From assembly GCF_050624435.1 (NCBI RefSeq), contig NW_027459434.1, positions 62,001 through 126,000 of the forward strand: 64,000 nucleotides of DNA, in the 5' to 3' direction. Of the stretch, positions 32,470-44,705 are shown one piece after another. Within the stretch, counting starts at the first letter, position 1. Each line of letters begins with the position of its first letter. Under the pieces are notes generated by a model, which was not told where the DNA came from, made no database searches, and worked only from the letters and a program-made list of their open reading frames with translations. The stretch comes from Tenrec ecaudatus (lineage: Eukaryota > Chordata > Mammalia > Afrosoricida > Tenrecidae). Position numbers and translations under genes: made by a program.

Positions 32470-32700
32470 CATAAAAAGGCCAAAACTACACAGACACTCC
32501 ATACCTAGGAGATCCAGTGGTGTTGTAGATTACAAAATAGACTACTATTTGCAAGTTCTGCAGTTCAAGACCATCATCTAATCCTCAGGAGAAAGACAAA
32601 GCTTTCTGATCATGGAAGGTTTTACAGTCTCAGAAATCCAAAGGGGCAATGATGGTTTGTCCTGTACAGTTTCTATGAATCTTAATTGATTCAACAGCAG
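32470..32700 (+). repeat. AfroSINE, near full length
   Basis: A tRNA-like 5' half (CAGTGGTGTTGTAGATTAC, GCAGTTCAAGACC) is followed by AGAAAGACAAAGCTTTCTG, TTTTACAGTCTCAGAAATCC and the GGGGCAATGATGG 3' region. Confidence 0.75.
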
Positions 32701-33310
32701 TTAAGTTGGGTGTTTGGGGGTGGGGGGACAATCCCTATAACTGCACCTGAGATTGACCTATGGGAAAACGGACAATCACAGTTTAAGTGGATCATCGCTA
32801 GACTTGTCTCTGAGTCCCTAAGACAGTCTTCTCTGGAAATGTCCACCTGGAAAAAAAATCACTCACTTGTGTCTCAGGTATTCTGCATGTGAATGAGCTA
32901 GTTTCTAGAGAATATACTAGAACAGATTGATCCATATATAAAGCCAAGGGTCACACAGCAGAATATGTTTCACAAATCCAGGCAGATGAACTACCTCAAG
33001 AAATGATTTCAAAATACTTTCCCTATGCAAATGAATGGATTGAAATTGAGGACACAACCTTGTATGAGTGTGCAAGATAAAAACAAATTTTAAAAAAATG
33101 TCCCCAAACAAAGCAACACACTCAGGGAATTAAAATAGAGATAAATGACTCCAGGTGGGAATACACAGTTAAAATGGAGTCGGCATAAGTCTAAACATAG
33201 GACAAGCTACTAGAAACTTCTTCAGAGGAAACAGAAATTTACCTTTGGGCAATAAATAAGCAGGAGCAGCTCCCACACTCCCCCGGCTTTGTAAAAATTA
33301 AAGAAACAAC
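32700..33310. other. No gene recognised
   Basis: AT-rich, with nothing classifiable. Confidence 0.35.
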
Positions 33311-34330
33311 GCAAAATTCTTGAAGAGTGTATGTGGGAAGGGAGATCTTCCGTACTTGGCTCTTGCCCTTCTATCGAGACCAATACGCTTTCCCAAAGAA
33401 AGACTGGCCTTCACTTTGGCTGAGTTCCTGCTCACTGAACCCCATCTTTGTACAGCTGGGCCTGTCTCTTTCTCCTTTTACTTGCCACCTGCCAGACTGT
33501 TGACTGATAGCCACCAACCTGGGTCACCTCGCTTGAGGCCTCCAGTCCTGGAAGGACTTAGCCCAGCTACCTGGGAATGCCAATCATGTCTCAGTGCGCC
33601 GTGCGTGCGCTGGAATATCACTTCAACAACCTCAAGGGTGGGTGTACTCCCCGCAGACACCCTACTGGCTGGCAAGGAGCCAGGGCATTTCCAGACCTGG
33701 GTTCTCCCCCCGCCCCGCTCCCCGGGGAAAGTTACTGCACAGGTCACAACATTGGGCAAACTCAGGAGGAAGCCCTAACGTTCTGTGCACCAGCTGCAAC
33801 CACTCGCTTCCTGAATAGCGTTCACTTCTTCATAGCGAGAGAAGAAAGGGACCCGGGGCTCATCTTTGAGCTGAAGATGTTCCAGGAGTCTCGGGGAGGT
33901 GGCACACTGTATGGAGACAATGCAGGGGGCTTAGGAGAGACCTGCAAAGCGACTAATCGGGAACACAGACGCCCAAAGCCAGTCTGGGATCCCCCTTTCT
34001 CCAACAGGTTTCTCGCAAGGAATTCCAACCAATCCCCAAACAGGGGGATGGGACCAGTCTCTGGGACACCCTCCCACATCTCACCGTACAAGGGGAGAGG
34101 TACTGGATAAGAGGAGGTGAGGGGAGAAGGGTGCTTGCACCCGAGCCAGGCTGCTGTGTGCGGCAAGGTCACCCCAACTGGTCACCAACACGACCCCAAC
34201 GTGGGCGCGCCGACTACACAGAGCTCAGGCTGCAACACTTCTCTGGCTCCACACCGTGCACAGCAAGTAGGAACCTAGCTATGACCCTCACTTCCGGCTA
34301 GGACACTGCCACTTCTGTCCTGTCTCAGCG
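33310..34330 (-). promoter_or_regulatory. GC-rich promoter-like block, inverted relative to 1.2-1.9 kb
   Basis: CpG-enriched DNA. On the minus strand 33.83-34.13 kb aligns with 1.60-1.90 kb: the TTGGAGAAAGG segment, CGAGACTCCT and CAGCTCAAAG. The exon-like piece has lost its splice donor (GATGAG instead of GGTGAG). It is probably a second relic promoter or exon 1 of the same family, in opposite orientation. Open frames through it follow from high GC content and are not called as genes. Confidence 0.45.
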
Positions 34331-35230
34331 TGACCCGGAATAGGAGAAGCATAGTCATGGGTGTGATTGGGAAACACATAAGTGAAAATTCAGTCAGGAC
34401 AGACTTCATTAAGCACAGATATTCAGGAAAATATGGATGTGGTAGAGGTTAATATGGATGTGGCAGAGACATCAAAAACAGTAGTTCCTGGTGCTTAAAT
34501 TCCCACCAACGTATCTGAAAGTTTGTTCTTCATAACACTGACCATACAGGAAATAATTCAGATGAGTTGGAAATAATGCAATGTGTAGGTCTTAGTGGGG
34601 AAAACCCCCCCCACCAGATTCTTATCCTGAAAAACGGTTAGATTAGTATTACATGTATGATCAAAGTCACATATCCCATACAGCACTGAGCTAAAAGCAC
34701 CAACCTGTGACATTCAGTATCCACATCGGAAAAGGTGACGCCTGAGTCACTGTGATAGTGGGTCAGGATGTCATTCTCTTACAACCAGAATCTCACAGCT
34801 GTGCTCAGGGCCTCATAAAACAATTAAGAATACACTTCTACCATATCGACACAGTTGTATACAAAATAAACTGAATATGTTCTTCAGCTCTTGGATAGTC
34901 GAGTACATTTTAACTTCCAGGTGGTGCTTATACATGTCTGAGACTGAGAAAATCAACCACTGCATCACCTGTCTAGTTTTGGACTATTGTCTATAAGGAC
35001 ACTACTTGCTGTGGTAAAGATGAAACATGTTCTATAAAATGTAAAACACAAAAGCCTAAGGAGCTGTTTCTCTGCTCTCTGTGGTTCTATGAGTCAGAAT
35101 TCACACAACAGCTCTGACTTTATTGTTCTTCTTTTAAATGTATTTTCTTATTCCATATATGTAAAACCTTTAGAGTTTTGTGTATTTGCAAACCGGAGGC
35201 AAAAACAAGAGATATATCACTTCAACCATG
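34331..35230. other. No gene recognised
   Basis: Unique-looking DNA. I could not assign it to an RNA gene or repeat family. Confidence 0.35.
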
Positions 35231-35234
35231 GAGC

Positions 35235-35400
35235 TTGGTAAACAAGAGGAAAACTTTTTAGATTGAAAGAGGCTGAGACAATGGGCTCAAATATAAGAAC
35301 AATTATGAGGACGGTTTAGGGCAAGCCAGTGTTTCTCCCTGTGGTGATATGGTCACTATGATTTGGAACTAACTTAGTGACACCTAACAACCTCTCTTGT
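35235..35400 (+). mobile_element. RTE 3' tail fragment
   Basis: GAGACAATGGGCTCAAATATAAG, then ATTATGAGGACGGTTTAGG and TTAGTGACACCTAACAACC match the non-coding 3' end of the RTE family. Confidence 0.65.
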
Positions 35401-35869
35401 ACAGGGACTGTATGTACAATAAGTACTGAAATGTTAGAGTGTTTCTTTTTAAAATAAGCAGTAAAGTAATAATCATTCCAGAATCTTGTTGAAAAAAAAT
35501 ATAATCATGGTTTTAATATGTATACCTGCAATATGAATCAATAGTAAAGGACAAAATTGAATAAATATAGATTTGTACAAGAAACCTTTTTATTAATGCA
35601 TGAGAAACTTTAAAAGAAAATTTTATGACTACAGAGAATATGGGGTAAAATTATTTATAAAATACACTCTACAACAGAATATATTATACTAATATTTTAA
35701 CAATAAAGGAACATATTTGATGATTACATAACTATTGGTTTAGGTGAGTGAGTAGATCATACATCAGACCAATTTATCTTTACATTTGTGGAAATGGGAT
35801 GGATTGAGTTAGAGAGCGCCTATCCCTGACTTTGAGTTCATATTTCAACTTGATTAAGTGGGATTATTA

Positions 35870-36130
35870 CCAGGGATACAAGAATGTTTCGATATTAGAA
35901 AAAATTAATGTAACCAACCACATAAATAGGACAAATAATAAGAACCATATCATATTAATAGATGCGTAAAAGGCATTTGACAATATCTACTACCTATTCC
36001 TGATAAAAACCCTCAATAACATAGAAATAGAAAGGAGAGACCTCAACACATGAAATATATTAAAGGAAACATTCTGTGTAGGACAATTAGTTGACTGTAA
36101 CTTGGTCAAAATAGACACTTGTTCACATAG
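35870..36130 (+). mobile_element. L1 ORF2 reverse-transcriptase fragment
   Basis: The plus strand reads a relic of the ORF2 region around the first RT motifs. AACCACATAAATAGGACAAA and ATTAATAGATGCGTAAAAGG correspond to the IDAEKAF-type motif with a stop in it. Not functional. Confidence 0.65.
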
Positions 36131-36293
36131 AAAGGTTTCATAAAAACCTATGTGAACATAAGAACCCACAGATTGGGGGGAAATAAATCTTAAGCAGTGC
36201 TGGGAGAGAGAGAGAGCAAGGGAGGAGAAGAAGACAACAGGATAACTGGCATTTTCAGGGATTCCCCATCTTGATGCTCACCTGATCATACAC

Positions 36294-36333
36294 AGGGAGC
36301 AGAGCCTGAAGCACAGGGAGCAGAGCCTGAAAT
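36294..36333. repeat. Two-unit tandem repeat
   Basis: The 20-bp unit CACAGGGAGCAGAGCCTGAA occurs twice in tandem, apart from a junction base. Confidence 0.85.
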
Positions 36334-36639
36334 CAGTGTCTGAGTTTTAGAGGCGTCCAGGTGAAAAGCAGGAGAGATGTGGTCAGGTGGAGCAGATGGC
36401 AGCAGATGCTGTCAAGTGTGTGTCTCTGTGGCCCTAGCTGCTGGAGTGTCTCTTGGGGAAATTCCCACTTGGGAAGCATGCCTTCCACCCATCACTTTTC
36501 TTTCAGTTTGTCTTTGTGCCTGGACTTGTGTGGTGTTGGGATTCAAATGCAAACGCTTTTCAAATGCAAGCTGGGCCACCCAAAGTGCTCAGATTTCAGC
36601 AGGGCTTCCAGACTAAGAAGAAACTACTAAGAATGAATC

Positions 36640-37180
36640 CTTTGCCTTGCCAGGCCCTGAGCCTCACCTCCAGGAACCTCCCTCCACGACACCCTCATTA
36701 CCTCCAGGCCCCGCCCCTTCCCACAGAGACCACCCCACCCCCTCCCCAGGTGATAGTTTCCTGCTGAACCCATTTCCTCTGAGTGAGAAGGATCCAAGAG
36801 TGCGGCCCAAGAGCTTCTGTGGGTGAGTTTCTGTGTTTCTGTGCTGATCCCTGGCGCGGAATCCCCTGCAGGCCTGGAGTCCCAGCTGTGTCCGGGTTCC
36901 CGTGGACGTTACACTTCCCGCACCCCATACAACAGTGTTCCAGGTCGCCGCGACCCCCTGGGACATTTCCAGTTAAATCCTTATTGAATTGGTTGCAGGC
37001 CTTTGCCTTCGGGCGCGGAAATACTCTGGCCGCTTTTTCTGCTCAGAGTTCCTCCGTCCAGAAAGGCGCGATTGCGTGGTTTTTTTGTTTTTTTTTTTGG
37101 GGGGGGGTTGCCTGGGGCCTGTCCCTTCGTGTCAGGTCGCGGGCATGAGAGCATGGGGACCCCAGAGTGGCCTTTACTGA
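36640..37180 (+). promoter_or_regulatory. Third GC-rich promoter-like block
   Basis: It contains CCCCGCCCC boxes, CpG-containing segments around 36.8-37.14 kb and a GTGGGTGAGT donor-like site near 36820. A T-run followed by a G-run lies at 37080-37108. It is upstream of, and co-oriented with, the KRAB-A remnants. A link to them is conjecture. Confidence 0.3.
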
Positions 37181-37399
37181 AAGGAGAGGCAGCCTTGCAG
37201 TCATCAGGCCACCCCACTGATGACCGAGGTCTGTATTAGAGCTTAACTTCTCAGCACCCTGCTTTGCAAAGGGGTACCAGAGCAGTGACAGCCCCAAATC
37301 CCCGCACAGATCTGGTCCTTGCATAGATTGCAGAGCCCCACATGGAGTGAGCCTCTATTGAGTGGTTTCTGCCCAGGAACCAAGGTAGTAGGTAATCTG

Positions 37400-37860
37400 G
37401 CCCTCAGGCTTTGCAGGGTGGCTTTGCTTCACCTCTGCAGGCAGCCCATGGAGAAGCAGTTTCTCTTGGAGGTTTGCCTGAGTGTGTGTCCTTGATGGAG
37501 GTCACCAAACTGGAGACAGTCCAGGGGACTCCTAGTCAGGAGCCACTTGCTTTTAGCCTTTCCCTGACTGCATTGGTCAGGAGGCCCTGGACCCATTTTG
37601 TAAGCCTGCTATCTAAGGATGGAATGTCTGCCATTGAGATGCATGCTTTTGTGAGTTTCCTTTGCCCCGCCCCTCCCCCACACCCTCTTTGGCTCACATC
37701 TCAGTTGTGAACCTTGGAAGCCATTTCCACCTCCTGTTGGTGGCTTCCTTCATTCAGATGATGTGTTTGTGCCCTTGTGCTGTCTTTGTCTCATAAGATT
37801 TAATAGATGTTCTCTTTAAACTATATTTAAAACGCGGTCTCCTTTTTACTCTACTGCATG
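37400..37860 (+). repeat. LTR-like repeat, copy 1
   Basis: It shares TCCTTGATGGAGGTCACC, GAGGCCCTGGACCCATTTTG and GATGATGTGTTTGTGC with 53.3-53.7 kb. The order and a polyadenylation-like region suggest an ERV LTR. Boundaries are uncertain. Confidence 0.45.
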
Positions 37861-38159
37861 TTCTTAACCATTTCTGCCCATCAAAAACTAGCTTGTGCTC
37901 TGATTTGGACTACAAAAGGAACTCCAATCTCAAATATAATTTACGGAGAACATTTATTAATTATTAAAAGAGACAAAGAGAATACAAAGACACGGACCCA
38001 TCACCGGATGGAGATCATAGTGCAGTTCAGGGAAACAGTCAAGTCGGGAATCGAATGAAATAAGATTGCAACAGAGGAAACGGTCACACGTTTCTGATTG
38101 GTGGAGCATCAGTACAGCATGTTATAAATGGGACTACAGAAGCAGGGACAGGACTGTAA

Positions 38160-38400
38160 CTGAGCCACCTTCATTGCCAGATAGAGCATTTTACAAGATT
38201 GTTCCAAGTCCTTCTGACCCAGGCAGTCAGGGCTCAACTGCTAAGGCATTTTGGGCTCCTGACTATAGGACCCTCTGCATTACCTGGAGATCAGTGAATG
38301 GTGTTCACCTTCCCAGTTCCTCTGTCCCTGGGCCAATTTAATCTATTTCCTTGCTTGATGATCAGAAAGAATTCAATGGAGGCTTAATCTACAGCCATCT
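38160..38400 (-). repeat. Segment related to the 53.2-kb LTR-like repeat, inverted
   Basis: AGATTAAGCCTCCATTGAATTC on the minus strand (38371-38391) also occurs at about 53.22 kb on the plus strand. Confidence 0.45.
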
Positions 38401-38799
38401 ATCCTATAGCGCTTTACTCACTGGAGTGCTAAGACTTTAATCTCTAATACAGCTCCTGAGATTTGTGTCTGCGGATGCTGGACTTTTCCACTTGGAGTGT
38501 GAAGAGCCCCAGGGGGGGATGTTTCCCCTATAAGCCTCATCTCAGAGATTGGTTGCATTGATGGCTCATCTCTCTTTAAACTGCCACTTTCCCCCCTGCC
38601 GCCACCCTCTTATGATCCTTCTTGGCTCTTAGAGCTTGCTGGCCCAGATTTAATATCCACTCATATTTTTAATAGGGAGTTTTGGTTTCCTTTTACATCC
38701 TTTTGAATTGCAGGACCCAGCAATTATTTTACTTACTTATTTTCAAGTCATTTTATATATTAATGTGGAGAAATAATAGGTCTTCCCCTGTAGTGTTTC

Positions 38800-38880
38800 A
38801 GTTTTGAAAATCCACAGGGCAGTTCTACTCTGTCCTCGGGGGTCACTGTGAGTCAGAATTGATGTAAGTTAGTGGCACAT
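38800..38880 (+). repeat. AfroSINE 3' fragment
   Basis: GGGCAGTTCTACTCTGTCCT and CACTGTGAGTCAGAATTGAT are the conserved SINE 3' block. Confidence 0.7.
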
Positions 38881-39156
38881 GTGGTCAAGGTCAGCACTTT
38901 TTGGTAATTTCAGTTATTTTATTTTCACAGTGACATAGATTGAAATCCATCATTTATCCTACTGGATACAGAAAGCGTTTGAAATATCCTGATGTTTATT
39001 AATTAACCAGATGAATTTAGCTTCTATATTTTCCAGCTTATGCTTGAGTTGGTCCCCATCCTCCCCAACCCCCTCTCCCCACATGATTTATTTTGAAATC
39101 ATTAATAGTGGACATACATCCACATCCTAATGGCTGCATACTGTGACTGAACGACC

Positions 39157-39807
39157 CTAAGTCTCATTTGCTAACCTGCTGACACTCGCCTCTATATTTC
39201 CATTGCTTAAGCTTGCTATTTCTGCATTGGTCCCCGGACCCACCAGATTCAAAATGTTAGTGGGCTGCTGCCCATGCCCATGTTGGATATCAGCAGGAAG
39301 TTCCCTAGCTGCTCCACCCCCCTTAGTCAGCGTGTACAGTTGTGATCGGAGGAGAAAAGTATTCCCGACCGTTCGTGGTTTCTTGCTGTATAAACCAGAG
39401 TTCAAGTAGTGCGCTTGGGGCCCGATGGATTGAGCGCCAGCTGTTTCCTGGCGGCCAGCTCCAGTGAAGCTTTGCATTTGATCCTTTTCCCTGTTTCCCT
39501 GATTAATCTTTTGATTTACTTTTTTTTCATATGTTAGCTCTTCAATTTGTTTGCATTTGCTGTTCAAGAACAGAGTCCTACTAATAGCTCCTCCTTTTAA
39601 AATTTGTGTCATGATTATTTCTAATAGAAGGCAACCTCCAGATATATAACTGTTATATATAGTAAGATAGCATGTTATTTTCTCTGTGCCCCACTGCATG
39701 GTAATGCTTGAATGTTCTAGCCTTTTATCCACGCGTTCTTGATAAGAGGCTTGTTTTGTCCACTGCGCTACAGTGGATTCTGTGAGTGATGTCACAGCAC
39801 CTTCCAC
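39157..39807 (-). other. 216-codon open frame, unassigned
   Basis: One of the longest open frames in the window (225 codons at 1470-2147 is longer). The predicted product is hydrophilic and low in obvious domains: a KKVNQKINQGNREKDQ basic stretch lies near the middle and a Gly/Asn-rich C-terminal half follows. There is no signal peptide, membrane segment or motif I recognise, and no splice or promoter context. Its 5' end overlaps a reversed SINE piece at 39765-39910, which argues against a conserved protein. It is most likely fortuitous, or part of an unclassified repeat. Confidence 0.2.
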
Positions 39808-39910
39808 TCCTCGTTGGGGTTTCTAGGCTATAATCATGCGTTACCAGATGGCCACTTCATGGAGCTGCCAGTCCTTTAACCACTGGAGCAGTGGGGCTTC
39901 TTCACGGACT
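39765..39910 (-). repeat. AfroSINE-like fragment, reversed
   Basis: GAGCTGCCAGTCCTTTAACC and ACTGGAGCAGTGGGGCTTC resemble the reversed tRNA-like head of the SINE. Confidence 0.5.
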
Positions 39911-40271
39911 AATTTAGATGGGCCACACTGACATGTTATTCATTGCAGACATGGTGATTCTTAATGGGAATTATATTTGTTTTTGATTTAGTCATAATTT
40001 CAATGTAATATCCATGTGTATACATAGACAAGAATATGTGATCATGTTCAATTTCCCCTTTGGTTAGGTGTCATGGAGTTAGTTCCATCTCATGGCTATG
40101 TCATGTGTTATAGAGCAGAACTGTTCCATAGTTTTTCTGGAGCATCATGTTTGTGGAAGCAGATCTCCTGTTCTTCCACAGTAATGCGGGCTGTTTACCC
40201 CCATCAAGCCTCAGGGGAACAGTCTAGTGCAAGCTGTTTGTGCCACCTAGAAACTTTGTCCCACCCCCCAA

Positions 40272-40600
40272 AACAAACTCACTGCCACACAGTCAATTCT
40301 GACTCATAGTGTTCCTCCATAGGTATCTGATAACAAAATCTATACAGAAGCAACCAGCCTCATTTTCCTTTTGCAGATGTGCTGGTGAGGTTGAACTGCC
40401 AGCCTGCAGAGTAGCAAATGATACCAGAATTCATTTTTCCCCCAAAGGAATGAACCAAATCAAGCATCTGCCATCAAACCCACACCAACTCCTGGGGACT
40501 CCATGTGAGTCAGAGTGCAGGGATGTTGCCGAGGGGTTTCAGTGACTGGTTTCTCAAGTGCATCACCCAGGCTTTCTTCCCTGGAGACTGAGTAGACACA
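40272..40600 (-). repeat. Two AfroSINE copies in tandem, reversed
   Basis: The first copy (about 40272-40440) shows AAACTCACTGCCACACAGTC and GACTCATAGTGTTCCTCCAT. The second (about 40448-40600) begins CCAAATCAAGCATCTGCC. Confidence 0.6.
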
Positions 40601-41605
40601 AACTTCCAGCCTTTCCATGAACACCTATCCATGGTAACCATTATCATGCTCAGGGACATAAAAAACTAAGCAAGACACACATGTGTGTATGTACACACAT
40701 GCCAGAACCTATGAAACCTGGCAATCTATCAAAGAAGGAAAATTCAAAACTACAAGGAGATTGAGTTTCTAACTATAACATGAAAAACCACACAGTTGAA
40801 TTTGTAAAATTTGCAGGACCCAGAAAAATAAAGTCATTCTGTAAATTTTCAGCTCTCAAGTTTTTATGTGTATCGTACATATATACGGTAACCTAACTGG
40901 TCTCTTTACCATAGATAGAGAATAAAATTAATATCAGCTTTAATAGATCTTTAAGAGAGATGCTATATGTAAATAGCTTAGTATTCTTTCTGAATTATCA
41001 TGGAAGATGAACAGGGATCCTAAATACTTTAAAGATGTACAATATTTGAGGAATTTAAAAAGATTTATGACATTATTCTATTTAGCATAATTTTGCACTG
41101 TTTAGCATAATCTATTAGGAAAAGATATGCAGTAGCTTCCAAATGGAAAAATTCCATTATTTTTATTCCATTTTCCCATGGCCTTTTTCAAAAACCCCTT
41201 GTGCATTCATGGCATGAAGGATTGGCTACCAATGAGCTCCTTGTATCTCAATTAAGTAATACTTGTTAAATATCAATCATTTTGCCTACCATTGGGTTCC
41301 ATATGGTGACCGTATGTGGTTTCAGAGTAAAACTATGCTCCGTAAGATTTTCATTGGCTAACTTCAGAAGTTGTTGATTTCTTCTAAGGTTGCCTTCAGT
41401 CTCTAATCATTTGTTTGGTAGCTGAGCACTCTGTTGCTCACACTACTCAGGGACTCCATTTAGGGACCTGCATCTTGAAGTGTGAGTGCTTGCAGGCAGA
41501 GCCCTGTGTAGCCTGATGTGTCAGGAATTAGCTTCCCTTACAAATTGGTGGGCCTTTCTGGAGCTGCTTTTCTTTTTCTGTAGGTCTTTCATGAGTTCCT
41601 GTAAT
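40600..41605. other. No gene recognised
   Basis: AT-rich, with nothing classifiable. Confidence 0.35.
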
Positions 41606-41609
41606 GATA

Positions 41610-41830
41610 CTTTATTGTATGTGGGACACGTGAACAAAGGAGTCCTTTTGTCCAGTGGGTTAAATATTGGGCTGCTGACTGCAAGGGCAGCTGTGCACAC
41701 TCACCAGAAATGTGCAGAGAAGATGAGTCTGCCTGCTCCACTAAAGATGTGCAGGCGTGGGAGTCCTACAGGGAGTTCTGCTCTGTGATAGCTCTGCTGT
41801 GAGTTGGACCAGATGTGGTGGCAGGGAGTT
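41610..41830 (+). repeat. AfroSINE, near full length
   Basis: TTTTGTCCAGTGGGTTAAATATTGGGCTGC-type head, then ACTGCAAGGGCAGC, a GAAGATGAGTCTGCCTGCTC block and GGGAGTTCTGCTCTGTGATA. Confidence 0.72.
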
Positions 41831-42002
41831 ATGTGCGGACAATGCCAACCCTTGTTCTTGACCCCTTATTAGCTATTTGAGGCTAAATGCAATTTGATTC
41901 ACATTTTTTGTGGACTCTTGTGAAGTGCAAAAAATAGAATATTTTTTGTTGACAGTTTTGGGAACTGATATATTAGTGGAGGAGAGTTTTTTGGAACATG
42001 CT

Positions 42003-42135
42003 ATTTTTTTTAATCATTTACGTTGGGCTCAGACAACTCTTATCACTATCCATACATCCATCCACTGTGTCCGATGTCTCCCTTCACCCACTTTTCTGTT
42101 GTTCATCCCCCATTTGTCTTTAGTGATCTTATAGG
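42003..42135 (-). mobile_element. L1 3' UTR, short reversed piece
   Basis: GGGCTCAGACAACTCTTATC is followed by the CACCCACTTTTCTGTTGTTC block, with the interval between them deleted. Confidence 0.7.
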
Positions 42136-42624
42136 GAAAGTGAGCACACAATGGTATGAAATTTTGGAACATGCTACTTTTTTATTGATTTCAATCTTTT
42201 TGCATTTCTTCATTGAAATCCCAACGACACACCTTTCTGACTTCCTTTATCCTTATAAAAATGTATTTGTTCAACCTGGGCTTTGACTATCCTTAAAACA
42301 TAGCAAGTACATTTCTTCCTAATACCCTGTGGTCTGGTATTTTCTCCTCTAGGAACAAACTCTTTTGGACTACCCATTAGTTAATCCCATCACATCCTTC
42401 AAATCACTGTTTTCAATGAATGCAATTGATTAGACTACTAAGGGCAGATAAGGAAAACCACTTGTAAACAAAAGGGCCCCATAGGCAGGTACACAGAATG
42501 ATTTCACAATGAAATCAGCTGAGAGAGTACCTGTTTTCACCGCCCCTCTGTATTGAGGACAGATGTTTGCTCTGGGTCCTAACTAGAGTAATTAATTAGA
42601 GGCATTTAAAAGGATGCTTTTCTT

Positions 42625-42880
42625 GTTGTTAGTTACCATCTAGTTTTCTCCAATTTATTACAACACTGTGCACCCATGGTGATGTAGTGTGCTATGCGTT
42701 GGGTTGGTACCCACATGTTCAGCCATTCAAAACCGCTCACTGGTCCACAGTAGAAGATGAGGCTTTCTACTCCCTTAAAGAGTTGCAGTTTCAGAAACGC
42801 GCAGGCCCTGTTCTACTCTGCTCTGTGGGGATGCTTTGAGTCAGAATTGACTCAATGACAGTAATTTTTTTAAAAAATGT
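42625..42880 (+). repeat. AfroSINE with RTE-like head
   Basis: GTAGAAGATGAGGCTTTCTA, CTCCCTTAAAGAGTTGCAGT and GTCAGAATTGACTCAATGAC are clear SINE blocks. Confidence 0.8.
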
Positions 42881-44045
42881 ACACCAGAAAGAAAAACATG
42901 CCCTGTGACCTCCGTACTCTGACTTCAACATGGTCAGCTTTTATCTCTGAGACTGGAATGGTGACTTTGAGCTCTTCACATATTGGTCATAAACCTGAAC
43001 GTCCTCATTTGCATTTCTTTTAACTATTGCCTCTTTTGTTTTACTTTCTTGCTGGTGCTTCTTCATGCTCCACTTATTTTCCAGTGTGGGAAGTTCCATG
43101 AATGCTTATTGCTAACGAGCTTTTCATTTAGTGGCTGACCATGGAGCTTCCCTCTCCGGCCCCTGAAGACCTGGGTGCTCTTTGACTCCTTAGCCTGTAT
43201 GTTTGAGAAACGGAAATCGAACTGAGCATTTGCAAATTCATCACAGAACCTTCCCATGTTGTTAGAATTTCCTTATCATGCCAGGGTTCTCTGGCTAGTG
43301 TTTCCTAAAGTGATCATTTTATTTCTCCCTACACTAGCTCACGAAATGTAAATATGTATGTGTTAATGCTTAGACTCCACCTCTGTTGCATTTCTCATAA
43401 GAGTTATTATCATTTGGCCTTGTGCTTTTGTTCTTGTTTTTTACTGTGGAGTGTTTTCAACTCATAGCCACCTCATGTGTCCAGGGTTGAACTGTTGGTT
43501 TTGGAATGGTGTGCCCTCTCAGAACACATTGGTCTGGTTTTGTTCTGATTTGCTCAATGGTTTTTTATTTGCTCAATCAATCTAATAATTTCTTATATGC
43601 AAGAGCCAGTTGTACGGCCCTGAGGTAAGCAGTATTGTCTGAGGGTCCTGGCTTTTCCAGGACAATGCGTTCCAGTTATCTGAATTGAATAGATTGTTTT
43701 CTTCGTCTCCTCTTTGTACTACACAGAAGATCCAGATCATCTCTGTAACTGATGACTGACAGAATAAAAAGCTCTGGGCATATGAACAGAAATGTAATTG
43801 CCAGGCATTTAGTTGTACACACATGGACCTGCATGCTGACCTGGTTCAACAAGTTTTCATTTGAGCAATACTGAAATTGTGAGTAATGTTGGTGACTTCA
43901 GCTCTATCCCATTGGGAGCAACATCTGCTTAAAAGTGAGTGACAAGAGGACTAAATGAGCCAATGTGGCCAAATCTTTTTGGAAATTGCCTCAGAATCGT
44001 GGTTGCTGAATAAATGCAGTGTTTTATCATGAACATGTTGTGTGA
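42880..44045. other. No gene recognised; weak SINE trace
   Basis: A worn RTE/SINE-like stretch may lie near 43430-43510. The rest is not classifiable. Confidence 0.35.
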
Positions 44046-44049
44046 AAGA

Positions 44050-44260
44050 GGCCCTAGTGGTTCACTGGTTTAATCGATGCCGCTGGCCAGACCCTTTGTG
44101 GCTCCAGCATTCCAGGCCCATCAAGGGAGGCCAAGGAGGCTGCGTGGGCCCGTGAAGATTTACAGACTTGGAAACACTAGCGAGCAGTTCCACTCCCTGT
44201 TTTATGGTCAAAATGAGTTAAAATGTACTTGACCGCAGTCCATTTGGTTTTGGTTCATCA
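44050..44260 (+). repeat. AfroSINE, divergent
   Basis: GGCCCTAGTGGTTCACTGGT head, TGAAGATTTACAGACTTGGA middle and CAGTTCCACTCCCTGTTTTA end. Confidence 0.65.
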
Positions 44261-44449
44261 TGAAGGAAAGGGAAGGCTTTAAAACCCGGCACCCGATGCA
44301 CTGCTGTGGATGAGATTTTGAAAGGCTTATTGGGTCGACACTAGGTTACACTGTTGTAGCAGAATTGTGGAGTGACCGTGACAGCTCATGCGACTTTATG
44401 CCATAGCTAGTTGGCCATGCTGTGAAATCTTAGCATAAAGTGCAACCTT

Positions 44450-44705
44450 TTCTATGTTGTTGTTAGGTGGCTTCGTGTCCATTCCAGCCCCTAAAGCCCT
44501 CTATGTAACAGCGCGACACACTGCCCTGTCCTGCACCATCCTCACATGTTCCCACGTTGGAGCCATTGCGACAGCCCCTGTGTCGATCCATGTTGGCGAA
44601 GGCCTTTCTCTTCTTTGCCTCTCTCTCCCTCACCAAGCACCATGTCCTTCTCCAGGGACTGGTCTCTCCTGAAAAGATGCGGGAACAAAAGTATGACAAG
44701 TCATG
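44450..44705 (-). mobile_element. RTE 3' end, reversed
   Basis: GACACACTGCCCTGTCCTGC, TCCTTCTCCAGGGACTGGTC and TCTCCTGAAAAGATGC are the reversed RTE 3' end. Confidence 0.8.

Noticed and set aside
33577-34110. 177-codon plus-strand open frame
   Set aside because: It resembles the antisense frame of the 1.43-1.92 kb block only because the DNA is duplicated. No domain or codon conservation is evident.
34600-34830. Possible small RNA gene
   Set aside because: No internal promoter boxes or recognisable snRNA, 7SK or Y RNA blocks.
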